NCBI GenBank assembly: GCA_036898135.1
Contig: CM072519.1
Span: forward strand, 35,454,939-35,518,938
From: Oncomelania hupensis
Taxonomy: Eukaryota > Mollusca > Gastropoda > Littorinimorpha > Pomatiopsidae
Length of the DNA: 64,000 nucleotides
Direction of reading: 5' to 3'
Shown here piece after piece: positions 1 to 10,200 of this stretch (positions are counted from its first letter, which is position 1; every line of letters begins with the position of its first letter). Below the pieces are notes generated by a model, which ran no database searches, was not told where the DNA came from, and was given only the letters and a program-made list of their open reading frames with translations. The position numbers were made by a program, and so were the translations under genes.

Positions 1-241
1 CTCAAACAGTGATTTTTGGTTATTAATGAAAACACAGTGCTCTCTGTCAGAAATAAAAGATTTGAGAAAATCAAGTGATTTAAAGCTAAAATGAATATAA
101 CAATATATAATTTACGTAATAGGAGGTCATGGTCAATTACATCAAAAGCGTTTGCAAAGTCAACGAATAATGCTCCGGAAAATGTGTGCTCATTAATATT
201 ATTAAGCCATTGTTCTATCATACATGTAAGAGCTGTATGAC
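1..241 (-). pseudogene. LINE reverse transcriptase, downstream half of a gene split by the LTR element
   Basis: On the minus strand this edge reads a non-LTR RT segment containing FVDFANAFDVIDHDLLLRKL, the motif A region (normally F-x-D-x-x-x-A-F-D) with the typical HxLLL follow-on. It is cut at the window edge on one side and at the LTR insertion on the other. The upstream half of the same frame continues at 5862-6120. Confidence 0.8.
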
Positions 242-876
242 TGTTACACTCTGTTTGATGTTGGTGTTTTCTATCAGTATCTGATTCAGCCCCGATGCTT
301 GAATTCCTGATAGTTGTGTAACTCAGATTCGTTTATTCACGCAGCCCGTCCAAACAACATACAATTCACAAAGTCGACGTATGAAGTTTTCCACTTTTAT
401 TCAGCACACATCAACAACTGCATACAATCCTCAATTCAACTCAACAACTTTCACAGCAACTCTCCAAATCACTATCAACAACTTTACTCTCTCAACAGCG
501 ACTCGGCTCACGATTAAATAACCTCTCTCTTTTCTGGAACGATTTGGTACGTGGTAGAAATGACGCACTGCCACCAATCGAACTAAAGATCGTCATCACT
601 GACTTACGTCATTCACATTTTCTCTACTTCCGGGAACATTCACGACCTTCGATATCCATCCGGAAATTTCTATCAAGAGTAAACACGCATATCCAGAAGA
701 TTCTCAAATAATATCGACTAACGCAAATTATCAACGTTATACAAAGCCTCTCCTAACAACAATGCAAACTCAAATCAAAGGTAAATAAACTCCATTATTG
801 AATACTTTGCAAATCGAAACGATTAGATCTATCGTACACGCTTCAGCCATACTATCATTCGCGTTTCAACGTAACA
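242..876 (-). repeat. 3' LTR of the retrotransposon
   Basis: Identical 635-bp partner of 5222-5856. The polypurine tract (AGTGGGGGG on the minus strand, plus coordinates about 879-887) lies immediately inside it, as expected for a 3' LTR. The flanking ATGAC at 237-241 is one half of the target-site duplication. Confidence 0.93.
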
Positions 877-1131
877 TAACCCCCCACTCAAGAAGAAATT
901 TACCTAATTTCTTTCAACAACGTTGAAACGTAATGCACAAACAATGTACAGAATTAAAACTTACTTCAGACTGTCTCATTCACTGTCAATGTTCTCAGTT
1001 TATATACACAGAGTCCATGTTTTTCATCCGCAAGTCTTTCTGGATACTGTCAACGTTCACAGTTCATTCACACAAGGTCAATGTTTCTCATCTGCAAGTC
1101 TGTTTAGATATTGCCAATGTTCTCCACACAG
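877..1131 (-). repeat. 3' non-coding region of the LTR element with short tandem repeat
   Basis: Between the ORF stop and the 3' LTR a unit of about 63 bp recurs roughly two and a half times (about 977-1160, running into the ORF end). Recurrent words are GTCAATGTT and CGCAAG. It holds the purine tract next to the LTR and no further RT or RNase H coding sequence. Confidence 0.6.
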
Positions 1132-4100
1132 TCAATGTTCTTTCAACCGCAAGGAAACGACGCCCTCGTCAGTTGCGGTCGTCATCGGCCCAGGGTCAAA
1201 GACGATGATCACGTGGGCTTCCCTGGAATCAGTGCGTCCTCCGTTGTCTCCTTCTTCCATCGGATGTCCGACACAGTCGACGTTGTCAGCTCCCAGGATG
1301 CATTTGCTGGGTCTCACGGTCAGGTTGGCTTCTGCGGGACGGTGGAACGGCTCCCTCAAGGTCTGCAGATGCTCCTTCCAGGTCTGGGTGTGGACTTCAT
1401 GTTCGACCAAAGTCGTAGAGCCTGGGACATCATTGAAGTTAGGGGAAAACTCGCCCATAAGGTCCTTGAGCTCCAACTTTTGACCTTCCGTCAAGCTCGG
1501 TCCTAGCTTAACATCATCGATGCCTTCTTTGCTGTGGAAGTCTCCCAGTTCCAACAGTTCTTCGCTGTCAAAGCTGTCGTCGGTCACAGCTGCTGTGGCT
1601 GCGTGCACAGTCTCTGATGGCCTTTCCACGTACAGCTTAAGGAGGTTGGCGTGGTATATCTTGGAATGCTGGCCGACCTTCACCTTGTAGTCGTTGATTC
1701 CCACCACGGTCTCCACTTCGTACGGGCCTTTCCACTGCATCAGCAACTTATTGTGATCAGTAGGTAGCAGCACCAGCACTTTGTTGCCAGGTTTAAACTT
1801 CCTGTTCACAGCCCTACGGTCATAGTAGTGCTTTCCACAGTCCTGGGACTTCTTCAGGTTTTCTCTGGCTATCTCGAGAGTCTGCTCCAGCTTCTCCCGT
1901 AGCTCAAACACGTACTGGTAGCTGTTCTTCACCTCTGGGGTGTCTACTTCTTTCGTCCACAGTTCTTTTAGGATGTGCATCGGCCCTCGGATGGTTCTTC
2001 CGTACAGCAGCTCGAACGGAGAAAAGCCGGTGGACTCCTGCGGTACTTCTCTGTAGGCGAAAAGTAAGGCGTTGATATAGCGATGCCATTGTCTGGGCTG
2101 CTCGCTGCACAGTTTCTTCAGGGTGGACTTCAGCGTAGCATTGAACTTCTCGACAAGCCCGTTGCACATCGGATGGTAGGGTGTCGTAGTCAAATGCCGG
2201 ATGCTCAGCAGTCTGTTGACCTCCTTCATACAGTCAGAGACGAACTGTGTCCCGAGGTCTGTCAGAATCTCTTCAGGCACTCCAAGTCTACTGAACATGT
2301 CCACCAGTGCCTCTGCTACAGTTTCAGTGTCAATCTTCTTCAGTGGCACTGCTTCTGGGTACCGAGTCGCATAGTCCACTAAAGTCAGTACCCACCGATG
2401 ACCTTCTTCACTCGGAGGTCTTATTTCGCCGATTAAGTCTAAGGCCACCCTCTTGAAAGGTCGGTCGATCAGAGGCATCCTCTGCATAGGCACTTTCGGG
2501 ACCCTTCCTCGAGGTATGGTCTTCTGGCAAATGTCACATGATCGGCAGAAACGGCTGACGTCCGTATGAAGCCCTGGCCAGTAGAACACCGCCTGGATTC
2601 TGTCTGACGTCTTTCTGATGCCTAGGTGACCTCCCATGATAGAGTCATGAGCTACTTCCATCACTTGGCGCCTTAGAGGTAACGGTACCAAGACTTGACG
2701 TAGTGGTTTCCCTCCGTTGACCCTCGGGTGCTGGAAGATTCGGTACAGGATCTTGGCCTTCACCTCAAAATAGACCGTGCCACTGCCTTTGGTCACGTGG
2801 TCTTGGCGGTTCCTGTACTTGTTTAAAGTGCTATCAGCTTCCTGGAGCTGGATCAGCTTATCTCTGTCCACGATGGCAGCTTTGGAGTTGTCGGCGACCT
2901 TCAGTGGCGTAGACGTCTTGTCTCTCTTGGCCTGGGCCCTGGTAGTAACAGCACCGACGATCTCTGGTCGGCAGGGCTGAGCCGGAGTAACCACATTGTC
3001 CCGTAGCAGCTCTGTAAGGTCTCCATCGGGAAACGGCAATGGATCCTCCTCCACAACTTCGACGTGTTGGGTTGAGGCAGGATTCCATTCTGGATCGGGG
3101 TCGTCGGGTCGTCTCGCGCCGTCGATGTTCCCGATCATCAAATCATACAGCGGCTTCTTCAGGCAAACCGCTTCGACTTCGCCTATGTAGAAAGGGGTGT
3201 TGACATGAATTTTTGCAACTGGCGCTTTCACACATTTGCTGTCGGCCATGAGTGTCCATTTAGAATCGCCAGTGAACTGTTCTTTAGCGATTAGGTCTTC
3301 TCTGACGATGACCCCACTGCAGCCAGAGTCTCTTAAAACAGTCACTTCATGATTTCCGACGCGTCCCTTGGAAACAGGCATGTTCTGTACGGTCACAGCT
3401 GCGCTGGCGACGACGGGGATGGATTTCCCGTTGGCAAGGAGGAGTTGGCCATCAGTCATGCACTCTTGCACGTCCGCAGGGGTAGCTGTGCGCTCGGTCT
3501 TACTCGGAAGAATGACGCTCCCGCCGCACACCTGATGGTCAGATCTACTGGTTTGCCGTTGATTGGAGAACCGCCTCTGCCGGTTGCCCGCCGCTGCGTT
3601 GTCCGTACTGCTCCGCTGTCCGCTACTTTTGTTTTGAGGGCAGTTAGCTGCTCTGTGGTCTGTAGCGTTGCAGGTGAAACAGCCCCTTGAATGCCCTTCC
3701 CTGGGAGGAGGCGTGGAATCCGTCTGTCTCTGGCTCGTCTGACTTCCCTGGATCTGGTTCCCATGGTTTCCAGTCTTCTGAAAATGTTTCGTTGCGCTGG
3801 GTGGCCCCAGGGTCTTCCCATGAGCGATGAGATATCTTTCAGCAGCCTCAGTCACATCTTTAAGCGTCTGCAGCTTTTGTTCTTCTAAGTGGGTCGCTAG
3901 GTCCTTGTGACAGGCATTGAGAAATTGTTCCTTCACGATCAGGTCATGGAGACTGTCGTAAGACTTCGTTTCGCCTGATAACTCCACCCACTTGTGTAGA
4001 TATGACGACAGGCGCTCCACAAACTGCTTTGGCGTCTCGTCTGACTTAGGCCGGCATTCACGGAAGCGTTTACGGTAGCCCTTCTCTGTAAAGTTGTAGC

Positions 4101-4671
4101 ACTGCAACAGGGCCTCTTTCAAGACGTCGTAGTTTTTGGCGTCATCGTTCGACAGTCTGGTGTAAACTTCGAGAGCTTGCCCCGTCAGAAGTGCACTCAG
4201 TCGAATCGCCCAGTCTCGAGGTTGCCAATTGGAGCTTTCGGCGAACCTTTCGAATCTCGCCAGATAGCTGTCGATCTGGTCCTTCCCGTCGACGAAAGCT
4301 GGCAATTTTGGAGCCGTATGGTCGTTGGTGACTTGTGGCGCATGCTGATTGTTCTGGATACGCGCCAACTCTAGCTGGTACTGACGATCTCTTTCTTGCT
4401 GCTGCTGTTCAATTTCCAGACGCTTCAGTTCAAATTCTCTGTCTTCACGACGTCGCTGCTCCTCTATTTCTCTTTCTTCACGACGTCGTTGCTCTTCTTT
4501 TTCTTGCCGCTGCTGTTCAATTTCTAGACGCTTCTGTTCTAGTTCTATTTCTTTTTCTAGACGCTTCTCTTCCAATTCTCTTTCTCGTATTCTCTCCTGA
4601 GACTTGACGTACTCCGTCAGCTGCTTGCCTTTTAGATTCAGTTCAACCCCTTTCTGCCAGAAGTCAGCCAT
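1132..4671 (-). CDS. Gag-protease-integrase-(RT remnant) polyprotein
   Basis: One open frame of 1179 codons starting MADFWQKG. In order: a Glu/Arg/Gln-rich coiled coil (about 20-110); a Gag capsid region (about 120-285) whose helices resemble the SCAN fold, which is thought to descend from Gmr1-like Gag; a CCHC zinc knuckle (C-F-T-C from about 331); a retropepsin active site DSG (about 448); an HHCC zinc finger (first His about 675, last Cys about 711); and an integrase core with D745, D805 and E841, followed by a C-terminal barrel (GPYEVE). From about 1059 the sequence becomes the N-terminal end of a Gypsy RT, then jumps near 1095 to the region that normally follows the YxDD box (HLQTLRE, PSKCILGA). 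The palm with its catalytic aspartates is absent and there is no RNase H. The frame is nevertheless uninterrupted. The second integrase Asp sits in DLGTQF rather than the usual DxGxQF with Arg. Confidence 0.9.
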   Translation of the reverse strand: MADFWQKGVELNLKGKQLTEYVKSQERIRERELEEKRLEKEIELEQKRLEIEQQRQEKEEQRRREEREIEEQRRREDREFELKRLEIEQQQQERDRQYQLELARIQNNQHAPQVTNDHTAPKLPAFVDGKDQIDSYLARFERFAESSNWQPRDWAIRLSALLTGQALEVYTRLSNDDAKNYDVLKEALLQCYNFTEKGYRKRFRECRPKSDETPKQFVERLSSYLHKWVELSGETKSYDSLHDLIVKEQFLNACHKDLATHLEEQKLQTLKDVTEAAERYLIAHGKTLGPPSATKHFQKTGNHGNQIQGSQTSQRQTDSTPPPREGHSRGCFTCNATDHRAANCPQNKSSGQRSSTDNAAAGNRQRRFSNQRQTSRSDHQVCGGSVILPSKTERTATPADVQECMTDGQLLLANGKSIPVVASAAVTVQNMPVSKGRVGNHEVTVLRDSGCSGVIVREDLIAKEQFTGDSKWTLMADSKCVKAPVAKIHVNTPFYIGEVEAVCLKKPLYDLMIGNIDGARRPDDPDPEWNPASTQHVEVVEEDPLPFPDGDLTELLRDNVVTPAQPCRPEIVGAVTTRAQAKRDKTSTPLKVADNSKAAIVDRDKLIQLQEADSTLNKYRNRQDHVTKGSGTVYFEVKAKILYRIFQHPRVNGGKPLRQVLVPLPLRRQVMEVAHDSIMGGHLGIRKTSDRIQAVFYWPGLHTDVSRFCRSCDICQKTIPRGRVPKVPMQRMPLIDRPFKRVALDLIGEIRPPSEEGHRWVLTLVDYATRYPEAVPLKKIDTETVAEALVDMFSRLGVPEEILTDLGTQFVSDCMKEVNRLLSIRHLTTTPYHPMCNGLVEKFNATLKSTLKKLCSEQPRQWHRYINALLFAYREVPQESTGFSPFELLYGRTIRGPMHILKELWTKEVDTPEVKNSYQYVFELREKLEQTLEIARENLKKSQDCGKHYYDRRAVNRKFKPGNKVLVLLPTDHNKLLMQWKGPYEVETVVGINDYKVKVGQHSKIYHANLLKLYVERPSETVHAATAAVTDDSFDSEELLELGDFHSKEGIDDVKLGPSLTEGQKLELKDLMGEFSPNFNDVPGSTTLVEHEVHTQTWKEHLQTLREPFHRPAEANLTVRPSKCILGADNVDCVGHPMEEGDNGGRTDSREAHVIIVFDPGPMTTATDEGVVSLRLKEH

Positions 4672-5199
4672 CTTGATGCTTCTGGAAAGTTCTTTTCTGG
4701 AAAGTTCTTTTTCTAGAAAGTTCTTGACTGTAGAGTTCTTTTTTTTCTGGAAAGTTCTTGACTGTGCTGTACCTTACTAGACTGTTCTAGAACAGCACGC
4801 TTTCTGCAGTAGCGCTGATGCTTGTCACTAGTCGCCTTCGTTGACGCAGGCCCCGCTGTCCTCGTCGTATGCGACGCTGCACCACGCTGGTGTTGATGTA
4901 TACGCTCCTGTGCTGAAGTAGACGCGACGTCCGCTCGCCGCTCTCTGTAACACTGGCGATGTAGCTCCGAGACTGACCCTCGACGTAGTCTTACGGCAGC
5001 CACGTAGTCCCGACTGTTGTTCGCTCACGAAGCAACTCTTCAGCGACTACACGCCCTTGCAGTCAACCCGAACCTATCGGTGATGTAGTCCCAGTATGTT
5101 GGCCCCTCTCGACGCAACTCGTTGGCGGCTACCCTCGATGACTGCCTCTCGTAACGTTGACTCGCTTGTTGTAGCAGTTGAACCCTTGGCTATGGCGTG
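4672..5199 (-). other. 5' leader of the LTR element
   Basis: Untranslated stretch between primer site and the Gag start. It is GC-richer than its surroundings and contains a TTCTGGAAAGTTCTT-like short repeat just before the start (4680-4760). The short ORFs seen here have no recognisable domain. Confidence 0.5.
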
Positions 5200-5218
5200 A
5201 ATCCCGGCTTGGCCCCCA
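5200..5218 (-). promoter_or_regulatory. Primer-binding site, tRNA-Pro-like
   Basis: Three bases inside the 5' LTR the minus strand reads TGGGGGCCAAGCCGGGATT. The TGG start complements a tRNA CCA end. The rest resembles the proline-tRNA primer sites of many LTR elements, but the middle differs from the vertebrate consensus. The tRNA identity is an inference. Confidence 0.6.
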
Positions 5219-5221
5219 AAA

Positions 5222-5856
5222 TGTTACACTCTGTTTGATGTTGGTGTTTTCTATCAGTATCTGATTCAGCCCCGATGCTTGAATTCCTGATAGTTGTGTA
5301 ACTCAGATTCGTTTATTCACGCAGCCCGTCCAAACAACATACAATTCACAAAGTCGACGTATGAAGTTTTCCACTTTTATTCAGCACACATCAACAACTG
5401 CATACAATCCTCAATTCAACTCAACAACTTTCACAGCAACTCTCCAAATCACTATCAACAACTTTACTCTCTCAACAGCGACTCGGCTCACGATTAAATA
5501 ACCTCTCTCTTTTCTGGAACGATTTGGTACGTGGTAGAAATGACGCACTGCCACCAATCGAACTAAAGATCGTCATCACTGACTTACGTCATTCACATTT
5601 TCTCTACTTCCGGGAACATTCACGACCTTCGATATCCATCCGGAAATTTCTATCAAGAGTAAACACGCATATCCAGAAGATTCTCAAATAATATCGACTA
5701 ACGCAAATTATCAACGTTATACAAAGCCTCTCCTAACAACAATGCAAACTCAAATCAAAGGTAAATAAACTCCATTATTGAATACTTTGCAAATCGAAAC
5801 GATTAGATCTATCGTACACGCTTCAGCCATACTATCATTCGCGTTTCAACGTAACA
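5222..5856 (-). repeat. 5' LTR of the retrotransposon
   Basis: On the minus strand this LTR starts TGTTACGTTG and ends GTGTAACA, with 6-bp terminal inverted repeats. It matches 242-876 at every position I compared. A polyadenylation signal AATAAA is present on the minus strand (in GCTGAATAAAAG). It is the upstream, promoter-side LTR for the minus-strand ORF. A diverged solo LTR of the same family lies at 41931-42633. Confidence 0.93.
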
Positions 5857-5861
5857 ATGAC

Positions 5862-6120
5862 AATAATGCTTAACTGTAAAGCCAGATTAATTTTCACGTA
5901 ACAGGTTGCTTTTTGTGAAATGGTCTAGAATATGGTTGTTAATTGTGTTTTTCAAGCGGCTTAGATATGATAAAGAGAATTTAAATGGGTCTATAATTTG
6001 ATGGGTCAGAACTATCACCAAACTTAAAAAGCGGAATAAATGTAACTTGTTTAAACATGACAGGAAAACATGATTTGTCAATGAATAATAAAATAGGTTA
6101 CAGTTTCAGTAATACGCGGA
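5862..6120 (-). pseudogene. LINE reverse transcriptase, upstream half of the split gene
   Basis: The minus strand encodes a degraded RT N-terminal part (a segment ending NHILDHFTKSNLLREN, then a stop where a Gln codon is expected, then SGF). This is the conserved block before RT motif A. Joining it to 1-241 across a single ATGAC keeps the reading frame, so the two halves are one gene interrupted by the LTR retrotransposon. Confidence 0.75.
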
Positions 6121-6486
6121 GCAGACTGAAGTAAAAAACAAACAAAAAAAACAACCTCAGCTATATAAGATATAAAAGTTGAAATCACATGTCATTCTAT
6201 TTGTATTGCTGTGTATCCACTAGCTCGTCTTATCTTGCGACCAATTAAACTAGTCCCTTGACTAGCAAAAATAATTTCTTTTTTGAGCCATTGATACTTT
6301 GAAACCCGAGAACAAATCTAATTTATTATGTGACCCAAGCACCATGAATTATCTCTCACATCGCTTAGGAATCTTGGTAAAGAACGACTAATAATAGAGA
6401 CAGCTAAACGCCTCATCTATATCCAGATCTTAGTCCCCTTGTAAAATAATCATATCTTCTACAGGATATCATCACACAAGTGAAGA

Positions 6487-6565
<79 letters not shown>

Positions 6566-7052
6566 ATAAAGTCGAGGCAGGCTTGACAACGTTACAAAAT
6601 ATTTATTACGTAAATTTTATAGCACAGGTCTATGCATTTCACGTTACCGCAAACAATTTTAAAAAAGTATTATTCAATAAAGATACAAAGTCTTTCCTCG
6701 GATTTTCTCTTAGACAAGAAACCACAGAAAGCGCACATACACACAATATGTAAACACACAATTATTCTCACGTACATACCCAAACACGTCCATACACACA
6801 AAACAAGCAAAACATGGGTACTCGCACGACGGAATGTTTGTTTATTGAAAGAAATGCATAGGCCTTTCCACTTACGGACATTCTCATTTCTCGAAATAAT
6901 AATGAAAATAATAATAGTAATAATAAAAACAACAATAATAATAATAAAAAATAAATACATAAATAAATAAAAATAATAATAATAATAATTCTATAGATGG
7001 AATGCCAATGTCGAGGTCACTTATCAATCGATCAATAATAATCGATTAATTA
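6121..7052. other. AT-rich non-coding stretch
   Basis: No gene is recognised. It contains the GA microsatellite at 6484-6565 and runs of TAA/AAT-type simple sequence near 6895-6990. Predicted ORFs here are low complexity. Confidence 0.6.
6484..6565. repeat. (GA)n microsatellite
   Basis: About 80 bp of nearly pure GA dinucleotides, interrupted once near 6549. Confidence 0.95.
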
Positions 7053-7645
7053 ATTAAACATTACATTACATTACATGATTATTGCTTTAGGTCCAGCGGA
7101 TTCTTTCGAGCCAAATCAGGACCGGACAACCCCTGATCCGCATAAAAGATATGCCGAAACAACCCTAGTGGTAAAACTGAAAGCTCTCCACCTGCCAGTC
7201 ACTTTACAATAAAGACATCCCACGAAGGGGACGCTGAGGCTGTACTCTAATTTATCGAACCCCCGTTTACAAAAACAAAATAGAATACAAACATCATTAT
7301 AAATTATCAACAAAATACATACATATAAAATGCCTACATTGCTAAATAATAACATCATAGGAAGCCCTAGTGACCACCTGGCAGAAAGCGTCCAATATTC
7401 CCAAGCTGATCCAACAGACCTCATACACAAACAAGGAGTCTTGTCCCGGAAGAGTTTTCAAGAAAAAAGTTAGGTGACTGGTCTAGCGAAGAAGAAGACA
7501 GTATATAGCAGATTGATAGAACAGAGCAGGAATGAGAAAGAGCAAATGAGAAAGACAGCGACAGTGGGAATTTAAAGCACTAAATTTCCAGAAAGTGGGG
7601 ATACTATTTATATACTGAAACTCCCGGCACCCCAACGGGGGTAAT
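7053..7645 (-). mobile_element. Retroposon family R, full copy
   Basis: On the minus strand this segment begins near 7640 with a GGGGTGCCGGGAGTTTCAG-like start, has a TATATAAATA box a few bases later, and ends with GTCCAGCGG (plus strand) next to a tail of ATGTA-like units (7055-7075). The same sequence in the same order occurs on the plus strand at 49255-51305, where a DNA transposon splits it. Tail-only copies lie at 23028-23066 and 44066-44130, and a head fragment at 60534-60592. The ORFs in both long copies are similar but lack any known domain, so I treat it as a non-autonomous retroposon. The class (SINE, LINE end or small LTR) is undecided. Confidence 0.65.
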
Positions 7646-7820
7646 TAATTAAACAAAAATACATCTGCTCAATCACTGGTGATAACGACAATTAAAAAAT
7701 AGTAATGATGAAAAATGTATGAATTAAAGCAATCCATAAATTGAAACGAATTTTCAAACATAACAAACACAATAACAACAACTACAACGACGACAGATCG
7801 ACCTTGGAAAAGACACAAAC

Positions 7821-7823
<3 letters not shown>

Positions 7824-7900
<77 letters not shown>
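7824..7900. repeat. (CT)n microsatellite
   Basis: Seventy-seven bases of perfect CT repeat. Confidence 0.95.
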
Positions 7901-7903
<3 letters not shown>

Positions 7904-10118
7904 TGTCTTTAAATATTAATACATATACTGTCATGGTAACACATGACTTTTGAATTAGAAGAATGCTGCCCAGTAAGTAGACAGGAATGTCAACTGTCAA
8001 ATGTGTGTGTTAATCAACCACAAATGAGCTAAAGCGCAAATTAGGTGGTCCCTGCGTGATAAGGTTGTGGAGACAATAAAGATCCTGATTACGATTCAAT
8101 TAGATCTAAATGTTACCGTTTACAACAGTGAAAACCGTTGTTAGGTCCGAAAATAAGTGCCTGAACAACATGTATTGGAAAACAATCCCCCTGCGGAGGG
8201 ATGTGTTGAGAAACAAATCTTATCCTCCCTTTGTTGAGAAGTAAATCTTTTCCTTTTTCCATCTCCGTCCCACCTCCCCCCACCTCCATTATTGCTCTTT
8301 CCACCACCAATTCCCCCTTCCCTCTCCACTCTTTTGCTTTCACAAAATTAGAAAATGTTCGTGTGCTACGACTCATTTCGTTGTGGCCAACAAAAACACT
8401 GTACAACAAAATATACAGCAATAATAATAATATTAGCTATTACACAGGCACCAGTTATGATTATACGTCATATAGGCCTTGTATGACGGATGTTAAATGC
8501 CCATAATACAAAGCACTAATAACAACGGATGGACAAAATAAAACTAAACCTGCCCACTCCCCCTCCCGCTTCCCACTCCCTGTCCCAAAAAAATCGACAA
8601 TTCAATTAGGAACGCCTAGCTAACAGATCTGAGGTAACTAAACCTGGAAAACCATCAAGAAAAGTACAGCTGTGGTTAAGGATAACTCAAACAATAACCT
8701 TGCTGTATGAGCTATGATGCTGGTGTCTATTATTATGTAAGGCAGCATTCGTATTGTAGGATGTACACGCAGAACAGCCTGGTTATAAACCTGACCAAAT
8801 TAATAAAATAAAATGTATTTGTAAATTTGAAAATAACACTGAAATATTAAGGATAATGGTTACATAAACCCACAATTATTGGGACTGTGAACCGAATTTT
8901 AAAATAAATGAGGCATTTCCTTTAAGTAACAAACGTAACTTAACAAGGGTGGTGATCTTTGATATAGTAAAGGCCTGTGCTTCATGCGATGACGCGCAAC
9001 ATTCACACGTGAGGTACCAAGACTTGTAAGACAAATGAAATGAAGAGGTCCACTTGTATGGCGCACAACTCAATGTCCCTGTTACATGATCAGGTTGTAC
9101 AACACAACGGTACAACAGTCCAAGGCTAGAACTGGCAGATCTCTAACAATGGCTCATTACTGTGTAAACATTACATCACAAATAACAATGTAACAACAGA
9201 ACAAACAGGATTCACATTTCACAGCTTTCAATTACAACGTTAAGTGCAACTGTACGTCAATCAATGAAAAGGACATCATCCGGTCAAGTTCCCATTAATA
9301 TCAGAAAACAACACAGTAGCATGTAGGTATTCATAAATAAAAATGGACAACGTTGCTGTAAAGTTATGGCTGTGTAGTACAAACTTCTTTGGATATGTAA
9401 CTAAGTTCTTTGTAGATAACCATACTTTCATAATTATGTCACAACACAAACACACGCTTTGTTCATTACAGCCAACCCTTACGTTTAAACCGCACTGAGC
9501 ATGTTGCAATGTCATAGGTATTCGCGGGATAGATTAACTCTATATAACGAATTTCAGAAAAAAAAAACAAAATAGTAATATTAAGTAGGTCTATGTGTAT
9601 TTAAAAAAAAACACGAAGACACATACATTGAATAGTTAAAGCATTGTATGACTAAATAAATACAAATGCTCGGAATAGTTTGCGTCAGACTTAGATTTTA
9701 GATCTTTAAAAACGTGAGATTCAAGCTTACTTTGATTACCCGTTTGATAAATCGTGAGAAAATATTATTTTCTTACCTGTATGTAAACAGATTACTATAC
9801 AAACGCTTATTGGTTGTGTTTCTTCTTCCATAAACTCTCTAATTTTTACCCAAATAAAGATCTCATGAATTTCCACACCCCACCGAGCAGGTTAAATAAC
9901 ATGGAATAATAATATTGTAAACCAGCAGACCTATAAAAACATTTATCAAAATGTAAACGTACGTTCAATAATGTTTAAATGTGTAATTAATCACTGGCCG
10001 TCGCTGTCTGGGCTGCAAATCAGAGCACACAGATCAGACCCGGCTCTCAATAAATAGTTGATAACGTTTTATTGGCAAGGCTAAGCTATCGATGACCGTG
10101 CAATTATTTAAATTGCGC

Positions 10119-10200
10119 CATTCAAACACACCTATTCATATCAGCCAATCAAATAGCGTCATTCAGACACAGATATTCATGTTAACCAATCAAACGCACG
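10119..10200. repeat. 41-bp tandem duplication with CCAATCAAA boxes
   Basis: Two adjacent 41-bp units each start CATTCA and each carry one CCAATCAAA. CCAAT boxes can bind NF-Y, but nothing else here marks a promoter. Confidence 0.7.

Larger units (their letters stand above)
242..5856 (-). mobile_element. Complete LTR retrotransposon, Ty3/Gypsy (Gmr1-like), RT-deleted
   Basis: Two direct repeats of 635 bp (242-876 and 5222-5856) bound this element. Each begins TGTTAC and ends GTAACA on the plus strand, and I see no difference between them. The 5 bases ATGAC at 237-241 recur at 5857-5861 as the target-site duplication. The coding strand is minus, so the 5' LTR is 5222-5856. Just inside it lies a primer-binding site, and just inside the 3' LTR a purine run (minus strand of 877-890). 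One long ORF fills most of the interior. LTR identity implies a very recent insertion. Integrase precedes reverse transcriptase, the order known for Gmr1-like elements, and the RT catalytic core and RNase H are absent, so this copy cannot reverse transcribe by itself. Confidence 0.93.

Noticed and set aside
314..517. 67-codon frame present twice (also 5294-5497)
   Set aside because: It lies antisense within the LTRs and is duplicated only because the LTRs are; no domain.
7116..7430. 104-codon frame conserved with the one at 50925-51122
   Set aside because: Both are in the same retroposon, frames differ in length and contain no known domain; similarity reflects nucleotide relatedness of the copies.
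7053..7645. Retroposon R as a solo LTR
   Set aside because: It has a TATA box, but lacks TG..CA ends and ends in a microsatellite-like tail, which fits a retroposon better.
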